From: an uncultured Atopobiaceae bacterium
GTDB lineage: Bacteria; Actinomycetota; Coriobacteriia; Coriobacteriales; Atopobiaceae
Direction of reading: 5' to 3'
Assembly (NCBI GenBank): GCA_944321515.1
Contig: CALULO010000004.1
Span: 124,001-188,000, forward strand
Length of the DNA stretch: 64,000 nucleotides
A program made the position numbers and the translations under genes. The notes below the pieces were generated by a model. The model worked only from the letters and a program-made list of their open reading frames with translations, did not search any database and was not told where the DNA came from. The first letter of the stretch is position 1. Each line of letters begins with the position of its first letter. This document shows, piece after piece, positions 17,532-25,966 of this stretch.

Positions 17532-17575
17532 CGGTATACTGTCCGTAACATTTTACGCACAACGAGGAGCTTCTC

Positions 17576-18751
17576 ATGCGCATCGCAATAGCAGGACTAG
17601 GCTACGTCGGGCTTTCTCTCGCATGCCTTCTCTCAAAAAACAGCCCTGTTGAAGCCGTGGACATAGACGCTGGGCGTGTAGAAAAGATTAACGCCGGCAT
17701 CTCCCCCATCGCCGATTCTAAGATTGAAGACTGCCTTTCTGGAAAACCGCACAACCTCCACGCAACTCTTGACGCAACGTCCGCCTACGCTGACTCGGAC
17801 GTTGTGGTCATTGCCACTCCGACCAACTACGACGACGCAACTCATTCCTTCGACACCAGCAGCATAGAGGATGTCCTCGCGCTCATCAGCGGCTCCGGCG
17901 GAAACCCAACAGTTGTCATTAAGTCAACCGTCCCCGTCGGATACACCGCCAGTATATCCCGGCGCTTCGACAAGCTCCGCATTCTCTTCTCGCCGGAGTT
18001 CCTCCGCGAGGGACATGCGCTTGAAGACAACCTCCACCCCTCGCGCATCGTGGTTGGCATCACAAAGCCCGAGGACGAGCAGGCTGCGCGCGAGTTCGCC
18101 CGGCTTCTTGACGAGGGGTCAGAGGAGAAGGACGTCCCCACGCTCGTTATGGGGTCGACCGAGGCAGAGGCCATCAAGCTCTTCGCAAACACATATCTCG
18201 CACTTCGAGTCTCCTTCTTCAACGAGCTTGATACCTACGCCGAATCAAAGGGCCTTAGCACCCGTCAGATAATCGAGGGGGTTTGCCTTGATCCGCGCAT
18301 TGGGGACCAGTACAACAACCCCTCGTTCGGTTACGGCGGTTACTGCCTGCCCAAGGACTCCAAGCAGCTGCTCAGCAACTACGCCGACGTCCCCCAAAAC
18401 CTCATTCGAGCAATCGTGGACTCCAACGCGACGAGAAAAGAGTTCATTGCCGAGCGGGTGCTCGCTCGGTCACCGCGAACGGTCGGCATATACCGGTTGG
18501 TCATGAAGGCCGGATCCGACAACTTCCGCCAAAGCGCGATGCTCGACGTCATCAAGCTCATCGCCGCTCGCGGCGTCGAAATCGTCATCTACGAGCCCAC
18601 TCTAACGGGACTCGAGGCGCTTGGCCACCCGCTCGTAAGCCTTGCCGAGCTCAAGGAGCGCTGCGACCTAGTTCTTGCCAACCGATGGAACGACGATCTG
18701 GCCGACGTGAGGGAAAAGGTCTACACGCGCGACCTGTGGCAGCGGGACTAA
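17576..18751 (+). CDS. ugd: UDP-glucose 6-dehydrogenase
   Basis: A 391-residue NAD-dependent enzyme that oxidises UDP-glucose twice to UDP-glucuronate. It shows the N-terminal Rossmann motif MRIAIAGLGYVGLSLA, STVPVGYT, SPEFLREGHAL, the central helix EAIKLFANTYLALRV and the catalytic cysteine in GYGGYCLPKDSKQL. Length fits the short bacterial form. The ATG follows GAGGAGCTTCTC. The product supplies a uronic acid to the surface glycans built by the neighbouring transferases. Confidence 0.95.
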   Translation: MRIAIAGLGYVGLSLACLLSKNSPVEAVDIDAGRVEKINAGISPIADSKIEDCLSGKPHNLHATLDATSAYADSDVVVIATPTNYDDATHSFDTSSIEDVLALISGSGGNPTVVIKSTVPVGYTASISRRFDKLRILFSPEFLREGHALEDNLHPSRIVVGITKPEDEQAAREFARLLDEGSEEKDVPTLVMGSTEAEAIKLFANTYLALRVSFFNELDTYAESKGLSTRQIIEGVCLDPRIGDQYNNPSFGYGGYCLPKDSKQLLSNYADVPQNLIRAIVDSNATRKEFIAERVLARSPRTVGIYRLVMKAGSDNFRQSAMLDVIKLIAARGVEIVIYEPTLTGLEALGHPLVSLAELKERCDLVLANRWNDDLADVREKVYTRDLWQRD

Positions 18752-18788
18752 GCCAACAAAACCGCCGGTATCTCAAGGAGTGCACTGG

Positions 18789-18824
18789 CCCCTCGTTTCC
18801 AGGGATAGTCCCGGAAACGGGGGG
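18789..18824. terminator. Inverted repeat between convergent ugd and a glycosyltransferase gene
   Basis: CCCCTCGTTTCC and GGAAACGGGGG form a near-perfect stem with an inner GGGA/TCCC. No T-tract on either side, so it may be a stem-only or Rho-assisted terminator. Confidence 0.4.
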
Positions 18825-18831
18825 CAGCTGC

Positions 18832-21800
18832 CTACCTTCCCCGGATTGCGCGCCCTACGGCCTTGGCAAGTTCCCTGCGGCGAGAGCCCAGGGGGAGCAT
18901 CGGGTCGAGAATCCTCCTGATCGGGCTCTCCTCCGAGACCGCCCTAGCCGGTGCCGCGGGCAAGACGGCCACTTTTTGGACTTTTGTGAGCATCCCGAGA
19001 AGCTCCTCATAGAACGGCGTCTGACGAGCGTATCCCCAGTAGCGAACCGCCTCGTCGCAGTCAGCCATCTTCCAGGGCTTCTCGTAACCGGCGTAGTGGA
19101 CTATCTTCGGCTGCGCCCTTGAAGCGAGGAACGCGTCGTACGAATCGGCCGGGGCAAGCGAGAAGAGCCTGCCGATTCTTCCGTCGCAGTCGATCATGAC
19201 GTTCCACGAGTAGTCAAGATACGTCACCCGTCCCTGGCAACGGGAGTTTAGGACGTCTTGGTCGTCGTAGATGTACTCAGACCCCGAGACCGCCTCCAGC
19301 CACTCTTGGACGGTGCAGAACTCTCTGAGCTCTCTCGTGTTGAGCAGCAGCACTCCTGCCTGGAAATAGCCCCACGGATCCTTGAGCCCAAGGACCTCCC
19401 TGCTGTACTGCAGGCGCTCCCCGTCTTTCATGTTCAGGTTGCCGAGATAGTCGATGTCGTGAGCTGCCGCGAGGAGATTGTCCCCTAGGTCCAGGGAGTA
19501 GAGATCGGAGACATCCCCCTCAACGATGAGGTCGGCATCCAGATAGAGAACCTTGTCATAGAAGGGAAGAATCTCCTGGATAAGGAACCTGTAGTAGGTC
19601 TCCACGCCAATATGCTCGTTGTTCGTCTTAAGGTCATAGCCGGCAACCAAGGGCGTGACGTCATAGAAGCGAAGCGAGAGATTCTCATACCTAGAGAAGA
19701 AGCCCTGCATGATGGCCTTGCGCTCAGAGCTGATGCCGCGGCCTAGGACCACCACGTCATAGTGGAACCCACTGGAGGCGTTGGCCATCACCGACTGCAG
19801 GGTCGTAGTGAGCATGGGGACGTACGAGTTGTCCGCGGCAAGGACAATCGGCACGATCGGAAGACCGGAGCATGGGAACACCGGGTCTATCGCGTAGATG
19901 CGCTCCGGGTTGATGAAATGCACGCACTGGACCTGTTTTGTCTTCCAGCCGGCTTGGACGCGCATGTGGTGGTTGTAGTAGATGTTGAGAAGACGCTCCG
20001 CCAAGTGTCCAGGGGTCCTCCTTGCCTCACGGCTGTAGAGGCTCATGTCGGCCTCTTCCGTGAAACGCTGAAGAATCGGGAACAGCCATGCGCAGTAGTC
20101 CTGGAAAATCTCCCTGCGCATGATGAACATGTTGCAGAAGCAGCTCTTGTTCCCCAAGAGGAAGTCATCAGCGTCCTCGATGTAGTCTGGGTGCATCTCT
20201 CCTAGGATGCGCATGGCAAGCTCGAGATCCTCGATGTGCAGCTGAGGCGCATCGTTATAGTGCTCCCAAGGGGTGTTGAACTCCCCGGGGAACTCCCTCA
20301 GGTCCTTAAACTCGGTCGTGATGACGTCGTAGCCGCGCACCGCCTCGGTGATGCTCTTGTCGTCAAGGCAGAACTCTCTCTGGGCCTTGGAACCAATGCG
20401 ATCGAACATTATCTCGCCGAAGTCGTTCTCTTCGTGGCGCCTCTCGTTAAAGTCGAAGTACCGCCTATAGTGGCAGAAGCCATAGTACTCGGCGTCCACG
20501 TTCTTCCATGCCCAATACTGGGTGGTGAGCTCGCAGTACATGGGGTTGAGCTCTGAGATGTTCTCGCCGTCGCAGTCACGCAGGGCAAACCCAATTGGCG
20601 CGGAGGCTCGTGCCGCACCCACCTGAACTGGCTGGAGGATGTTGCTCTTGAATAGCTCGACATCCTTATGCGTAGAGACAAAGATTCGAATGGGCTGTCC
20701 CTCATACGCTGCCCACCGCTCCGAACGACGACTGATCTCTTCGAGATGCTGGGCCGCCTCGAGCCTCATTGAATCGTAGTGAGCGTCTTTCTCCTCCCCC
20801 TGACAAAGGCACTCTGCCGAATCGAACCACTTTTGCAGCTGAGAGGACTCGCCAAGAGTTGCGCCCGAGCACCAGAGCGCATAGGCATCATCTCGAACGA
20901 AACGCATTAGCTCCGCAGCAAGGTTGTTGACCCCGATGATACCTGCCAGGTTTTTGAGAACGGCAAGCTTGTCCTCGTCGGAAAGTCGAACATGCCAGTC
21001 ATTCATGAGAAGCTCGACTAGCTTATCGCAGGCTCCGGCACATGACTCCGACATCCAGCTGTATGAATCAGCATATTGGCGGATAGCGTCTATGCACGCC
21101 TGAAAATCCCGAGCGCTTTTAAGGAAGGCCTCCTGAGACAGCTTCTTATCACCGTTAATACCTCGCCCATAGAAGTAATCAAGCGCAACTATTCCGTTAC
21201 AGGTCAGCTGGCGCTGGGCAAGACTAGCGATTACGAAAAACTCATACCCATCCTGAGCACGCCCAAGCCTATCTCTGGTCATCAGAGAGAATGCTTTCTT
21301 GAGCAACGGGCTGGCATAGACTCGCTGGGTCACCCGCCAATCCTGCAGGTATCCCTTTTCCGCCGAACACGCATAATCCAAAATCTCATGATGAAGCAGC
21401 TCTTGGCAATCACGATTGATGTATTCTTCGAATGTGTGCCGTTCAGCCTCATTGATATCCACACCAATAACGTTAATGCCGTAATGGAAGACATCACATT
21501 CCGGATTACGCAAGATAGTCTCATGGAGCTGTTCGAGAGACGTGGACGGGAGCTTGTCATCGGCGTCAAGAAAGCAAGTGTACTCTCCACTAGCAGCCTC
21601 CACGCCACTCATGCGGGCTCGATGGGTACCCTCGTTGGCCAGCTTGTCAACCAGAATAAACCTCGAATCATTTTCAGAGTACTTCCGCACAATCTCATTA
21701 GAGCGGTCGGGGCTTCCGTCTACAACGACAACCGCTTCCCAGTCTTGAAAGGATTGGGACAAAATACTGTCGAGACAACTCGGGAGATAAGCCTCGTTTT

Positions 21801-21834
21801 TGTAGGCGGGAACCACTATTGAAAAGAAGGGCAT
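18832..21834 (-). CDS. Tri-domain glycosyltransferase: GT2 - DUF4422 - GT8
   Basis: A 1000-residue protein with three glycosyltransferase-type domains in one frame. Residues 1-~210 are GT2 (FSIVVPAYKNEAYLPSCL, VVDGSPDRS, FLDADDKLP). About 380-645 match DUF4422 (IRIFVSTHKDVELF, EYYGFCHYRRYFDF, CNMFIMRREIF). About 660-930 are GT8 (VPIVLAADNSYVPML, KVLYLDADLIVEGD, GYFQAGVLLLNTREL, IVHYAGYEKPW). The C-terminal ~60 residues are basic. It likely adds two or three sugars to one lipid-linked acceptor on the cytoplasmic side. It is convergent with ugd and read towards it. Confidence 0.85.
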   Translation of the reverse strand: MPFFSIVVPAYKNEAYLPSCLDSILSQSFQDWEAVVVVDGSPDRSNEIVRKYSENDSRFILVDKLANEGTHRARMSGVEAASGEYTCFLDADDKLPSTSLEQLHETILRNPECDVFHYGINVIGVDINEAERHTFEEYINRDCQELLHHEILDYACSAEKGYLQDWRVTQRVYASPLLKKAFSLMTRDRLGRAQDGYEFFVIASLAQRQLTCNGIVALDYFYGRGINGDKKLSQEAFLKSARDFQACIDAIRQYADSYSWMSESCAGACDKLVELLMNDWHVRLSDEDKLAVLKNLAGIIGVNNLAAELMRFVRDDAYALWCSGATLGESSQLQKWFDSAECLCQGEEKDAHYDSMRLEAAQHLEEISRRSERWAAYEGQPIRIFVSTHKDVELFKSNILQPVQVGAARASAPIGFALRDCDGENISELNPMYCELTTQYWAWKNVDAEYYGFCHYRRYFDFNERRHEENDFGEIMFDRIGSKAQREFCLDDKSITEAVRGYDVITTEFKDLREFPGEFNTPWEHYNDAPQLHIEDLELAMRILGEMHPDYIEDADDFLLGNKSCFCNMFIMRREIFQDYCAWLFPILQRFTEEADMSLYSREARRTPGHLAERLLNIYYNHHMRVQAGWKTKQVQCVHFINPERIYAIDPVFPCSGLPIVPIVLAADNSYVPMLTTTLQSVMANASSGFHYDVVVLGRGISSERKAIMQGFFSRYENLSLRFYDVTPLVAGYDLKTNNEHIGVETYYRFLIQEILPFYDKVLYLDADLIVEGDVSDLYSLDLGDNLLAAAHDIDYLGNLNMKDGERLQYSREVLGLKDPWGYFQAGVLLLNTRELREFCTVQEWLEAVSGSEYIYDDQDVLNSRCQGRVTYLDYSWNVMIDCDGRIGRLFSLAPADSYDAFLASRAQPKIVHYAGYEKPWKMADCDEAVRYWGYARQTPFYEELLGMLTKVQKVAVLPAAPARAVSEESPIRRILDPMLPLGSRRRELAKAVGRAIRGR

Positions 21835-22516
21835 GAAAATCCTCCCGACAGCTTTGAACTCCAGAGACGACTGTAGTTGATTCTACAAAAGAGAGCAGGA
21901 GCCTTACAAATCGGCGGCACTATTTTCGAGATACCCTCATACGAATCCCCCTAGATTTAATCGCAGGTTTAATTATTGAATGCACAATGCACATTGTTAA
22001 ATCACATTAAAGCGATCTGGATATGAACCCGTATCGAATCAAGGGAGCACAAGCTGTTTTTCAAGGCGTTGTCTTCTGGCAATGAGGCAACGCGTCGCCG
22101 CGGTTGCGTCGTAAAACGGCTGCTAGTCATGCTGTGGGTATAAGACGTGCATGCAGCCGAGAAACGGTAGATGTTATGCACTTTCCAATTTTGTTTAGAT
22201 TTCACATCTATTTCTCATCATTATCAGAACAAAGTTCAATAAAATAAGCGAGGTGGGCGAGGCTGTAAGTAAGACGGAAACAAACTACGTTCTTCTCCTT
22301 AAAGGCGTCGACCAAACTGTTCCAGAACTCTACACTCCCCTCGCAGCCTGTCACGCCGACATGTGGGAGGGGTTTGCCATTGACAACGAAATGCCCGGCT
22401 TCACGTGCATATTGGAAGACGGTCCGCTCAAGTTCTATTCAATTGACGTATAGCTCAGGGACGCCGACGGTCCACGTTGGAGATTGGATTGGGCCACGTG
22501 GAGCATCGTCCCCCAC
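21835..22516. other. AT-rich intergenic stretch, no confident gene
   Basis: About 680 bp clearly lower in GC than its flanks. The only readable frame is 22253-22453 on the plus strand (66 codons, GTG start, contains KTETNYVLLLKGVDQTVPEL and FTCILEDGPLKFYSIDV). It has a weak ribosome-binding site and I do not recognise it. It may be the tail of a decayed gene. The stretch separates two minus-strand glycosyltransferases. Confidence 0.4.
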
Positions 22517-23563
22517 TTACCACTTGATGTCCACGTGCAGCCGGTCAATCATGAAGCGATATGCCGCTAGGAACGCACCCATGAGGTGCAGCCTGTAGAC
22601 CTTCTGCACCACCCACAGCTTGACGAGCGCACCGCCGCGAGAGAGCGAGTAGCGTGCGTTGATGTAGGGGGAACGCCTCCACGTTGGGAAGTTCTCGTCT
22701 AGGTAGCTCGTCATCATGTGGATGGTGGCACTCAGGTCGTTCCCCTTGTCACAGGAGAGCCTGAAGACGAGGGAGACGCCCAGGTGCAGGAAGGCTATCG
22801 CGTCGAGCACGGTGAGAAGCTCGGGGCGCGCCTGCTGGTAGTAACCCTTGATCTCCAGAAACGCTCGGAAGATGGAGTCAACCTGACTCGGCCTGACCGT
22901 GTTGATGATGGAGCCTGCCCGCACCATGTAGCAGATCAGAGACTTGGGAACAAAAACGACCCTCCCACTCATGTCGCAGTACGCAAGGAGATGGAAGGCG
23001 AGGTCATCCAAGACCGTTGGCGGGTCGCTCAGGTTCCTCATGCTCTTAAGGACACTTGCACGAAAGCACTTGTTCCAGGGCGCGCCGTTGAGCTCCACCA
23101 GGCGACCCGGGTCCTCGTCTATAGAAAAGCCCTCGCGCGGGACCGCCATCTCCCTTGAAAGAACCTTCCCCGTCTCCAGGTCAACACGGTCAAAGCCGCA
23201 GACCGCGATATCCGCATCGGCCTCTTTGGCGGCAGTGTAGAGAGACTCGGCAAAGTCCGGCGCGGCATAGTCGTCACTGTCGAGAAAGCCGATGTACTCT
23301 CCTCGGGCAAGGGCGATGCCGTCCCAGCGTCCCTTCCAGACTCCCTCGTTCTGTTTGTCGATGACAACGACCTTGCCGGGATAGCGCCGCTCGTAATCGC
23401 GAAGGATGTCAATGCAGCGATCCGGCGAACCATCGTTAATGCAGATGGCCTCAATGTTGGAAAGCGACTGCCCCATAAGAGAATCAAGGCATTTTGGAAG
23501 GTACTTCTCGACCTTGTAGCAGGGGACAATGATGCTGAGGGCAATCTCTGTCTGGTCCGTCAT
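22517..23563 (-). CDS. Family 2 glycosyltransferase
   Basis: A 348-residue GT2 enzyme: LSIIVPCYKVEKYLPKCLDSL, AICINDGSPDRCIDIL, GEYIGFLDSDDYAAPDF. The C-terminal half has hydrophobic and basic patches often seen in capsule GT2s. It is divergent from the flippase gene at 23699. Donor and acceptor sugars are not predictable. Confidence 0.88.
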   Translation of the reverse strand: MTDQTEIALSIIVPCYKVEKYLPKCLDSLMGQSLSNIEAICINDGSPDRCIDILRDYERRYPGKVVVIDKQNEGVWKGRWDGIALARGEYIGFLDSDDYAAPDFAESLYTAAKEADADIAVCGFDRVDLETGKVLSREMAVPREGFSIDEDPGRLVELNGAPWNKCFRASVLKSMRNLSDPPTVLDDLAFHLLAYCDMSGRVVFVPKSLICYMVRAGSIINTVRPSQVDSIFRAFLEIKGYYQQARPELLTVLDAIAFLHLGVSLVFRLSCDKGNDLSATIHMMTSYLDENFPTWRRSPYINARYSLSRGGALVKLWVVQKVYRLHLMGAFLAAYRFMIDRLHVDIKW

Positions 23564-23698
23564 CGGGCACGACCTCTCGACTCTTCATCACAACGCTGGC
23601 GATTGTCTGGAGCAGCCCCGCGTGCACTCACGAGGCTTCAGAACTTACCTATCCTATATCAGATTGCCGAGATAGCGAAAACGTCACGGGACGGGTAC

Positions 23699-24973
23699 AT
23701 GGTTAAGAACGCCGGGGACAAGCCCCTCAGCCTCAAGCGCAACGTCATGTGGAACACCATTGGATCGGTCTTTTACCAGGGGTGCCTATGGCTTATGACC
23801 GTACTTGTGGTCAGGCTCAGCGCTGATTATCAGAACTCCGGAGCCTTGGCCTTTGCCATGTCCATCGGCAACATCTACACGGCAATCGGGACCTACACGA
23901 TGCGCACCTACCAAGTATCAGACGTGACGGGGCGACATGCCACCTCCGCCTATGTGGCGCTGCGCATCGTGACCGTGACAGGCGGCCTGGCGGCCTGCGC
24001 AGTCTACGGAATCGCCATAGCGCCAAGTCCCGCCACGCTACTTGTCATCCTTGCGTTCCTTCTCTTCAAGGCGGACGAGGCGTTCGTCAACGTGCTCTAT
24101 GGGTGCGACCAGATTGCGCTCCGCCTGGATTACGTGGGAATCTCGCAAATCCTCCGCGGAGCGCTCGTCGTGGCGTCGTTCAGCGCGGGAATGGTACTTA
24201 CCCAGAGCCTCGTCTCTGCGCTTCTCGCCGTCTTTGTCTGCTGCCTGCTCGTGACGCTGCTCTTTGATTTCCCGAGAACGCGCGGCCTCGTAGACTCGCT
24301 CAGGCCACGCATCAGCAAGCGGGAATGCCTCGGGCTGCTGAGAGAGTGCCTGCCCTCCGTCCTTGGAAACGTCGTGGGCGGCCTGGTGGTCTCCACGGCC
24401 CGACAGTACTTCGGGATTGCCTACGGCGAGGAGGCCCTTGGCATCTATGCCTCCGTCGCTACCCCCTGTGTCATCATCCAGGTGCTCGCCCAGAACCTCT
24501 ACACTCCCCTGCTTGGGCCCATCGCCGGCAAGTACCGCCACGGGGACTGCGCGGCTGCCAGGAAGGCGTCGGTGCGGCTGATGCTGCTCGTGGTCGCGGT
24601 TGCCCTCGGAATCTCGATCCTGCTCACGATTGTGGCGGAGCCGCTCCTCACCCTCATCTACGGAAGCTCGATTGCCCCCTACGTGAACGTGCTGCCCCTT
24701 GCGCTCATCGTCATGACCGGGGTGGCGCTCGCAGCAGTCATCTCCGACCTTCTCATCGTCCTTGGGCACCTCAGGACCACGCTGGCGGTGAACGGCCTCG
24801 CCTTTGTGGTCAGCCTGCTCCTCGTAGTTCCCTGCACCACCATGTGGTATATGAACGGCCTCAACGTCGCGCTCATCGGGGCGTACACCGTTGCCGCGGC
24901 CTTTGGCATCGCCCAGGTGCTCTGGCGAGCCTCCCAGCCTTGGCGGAAGGAAGCAGAGGCGGAGAGGCCCTAG
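23699..24973 (+). CDS. Lipid-linked oligosaccharide flippase (Wzx/MATE-like)
   Basis: A 424-residue integral membrane protein with about 12 predicted hydrophobic segments, starting LKRNVMWNTIGSVFYQGCLWLMTVLVVRLS, the usual opening of polysaccharide-export flippases. It should move undecaprenyl-linked glycan units across the membrane. The ATG at 23699 fits the family N-terminus; a longer frame from 23603 adds 32 residues without similarity. Its stop overlaps the stop of the converging licD by 4 bp (CTAG). Confidence 0.82.
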   Translation: MVKNAGDKPLSLKRNVMWNTIGSVFYQGCLWLMTVLVVRLSADYQNSGALAFAMSIGNIYTAIGTYTMRTYQVSDVTGRHATSAYVALRIVTVTGGLAACAVYGIAIAPSPATLLVILAFLLFKADEAFVNVLYGCDQIALRLDYVGISQILRGALVVASFSAGMVLTQSLVSALLAVFVCCLLVTLLFDFPRTRGLVDSLRPRISKRECLGLLRECLPSVLGNVVGGLVVSTARQYFGIAYGEEALGIYASVATPCVIIQVLAQNLYTPLLGPIAGKYRHGDCAAARKASVRLMLLVVAVALGISILLTIVAEPLLTLIYGSSIAPYVNVLPLALIVMTGVALAAVISDLLIVLGHLRTTLAVNGLAFVVSLLLVVPCTTMWYMNGLNVALIGAYTVAAAFGIAQVLWRASQPWRKEAEAERP

Positions 24974-25824
24974 TACGCGCCGAGGTCCATCTTGTACGGA
25001 TAGTGGTTCTTTCTCTTCTCGACGGGCGGGAGCGTCATGTAGTCCCCGTAGCCCTGGGTAAGAAACTTGTCGTAGTGGCGCGGCAGCTTGACGGTGATGT
25101 CCTCAAACGGGGCGTCGATGGCCGAGAAGATGTCGTCGTAGGAGACCGCCCACTTGATTGGGTTGCGATCGCAGAAGTCTGCGATGCGGGCACAGGGCTC
25201 CCCCTCGTAGCGACGGGCGGCACGCTCCCAGCGCTTCTGGATCCACGTTCCACGGACGTGCAGCAGCTTCAGCCCGCCGTGAACCACATGACAGGCGGCG
25301 AGCACCACAGCGCGCTTCCACCCCTCGAGGGCGAGGTAGGGCTCCGGAGTGGCCCGCAGGAACATGAGGCGCCCCCAGATCCAGGTGCTCCTTGCCTGGC
25401 GCCTGTAGTCCGACGGGTCATCTGCAACGTTGTCAAAGGGGAATATGTCGATGCTCAGAGGCTTCTGGTAGGGGCAGTCCTTGTAGAACTCGGGAATGCA
25501 GAGAGTACCCCTGAGCGTGAGGAAGGAGTAGACGCAGGGAAAGTCCTCCTCAGTCCGGCAGTTGGCAATGGCGAACTCGGGACCAAGCACGGCGGGCGCC
25601 TCCGCCAGGAAGCGTTCGTAGTCCGGGCGCGCCATGCACACGTCAACGTCATCATCCCATGGAATGAACCCCTGGTGACGAACAACCCCTATGGCGGTAC
25701 CGCCGTAGACGGCATAGGGAATCTCTAACTCGCGACAGACGCGGTCAAGCTCGCCAAGAATCATCGCCGAGAGGCGCTGAACGTGCCTGAGCTCCTCCGG
25801 ATCCTCATACTCCCTGAACGCCAT
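24970..25824 (-). CDS. licD: LicD-family phosphocholine transferase
   Basis: A 284-residue nucleotidyltransferase-fold enzyme that transfers phosphocholine (or another phospho-substituent) from a CDP-linked donor to surface glycans. The LicD signature is clear: YAVYGGTAIGVVRHQGFIPWDDDVDVCMARPDYERF, with catalytic aspartates in DDDVD. C-terminal LTQGYGDYMTLPP is also a family mark. The ATG at 25824 follows GGGGAGGGG. It is divergent from the licC-licA fusion, so all phosphocholine steps are encoded within 3.7 kb. Confidence 0.92.
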   Translation of the reverse strand: MAFREYEDPEELRHVQRLSAMILGELDRVCRELEIPYAVYGGTAIGVVRHQGFIPWDDDVDVCMARPDYERFLAEAPAVLGPEFAIANCRTEEDFPCVYSFLTLRGTLCIPEFYKDCPYQKPLSIDIFPFDNVADDPSDYRRQARSTWIWGRLMFLRATPEPYLALEGWKRAVVLAACHVVHGGLKLLHVRGTWIQKRWERAARRYEGEPCARIADFCDRNPIKWAVSYDDIFSAIDAPFEDITVKLPRHYDKFLTQGYGDYMTLPPVEKRKNHYPYKMDLGAY

Positions 25825-25966
25825 ACAGCCCCTCCCCAACCGTCAACGACTTGATGACTGTGTTCTTTTCCCAGAGCCCAGCTCTGAACTTGAAAAGCAC
25901 CTTAATGAATCCTATGGTTTGGAAATTGTAAACGACTCGTATTGCTTTTGTTAATGGAGCACATAC

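Noticed and set aside
22002..22205. Minus-strand 67-codon frame in the AT-rich gap
   Set aside because: No ribosome-binding site, no recognisable domain, and composition like non-coding DNA.
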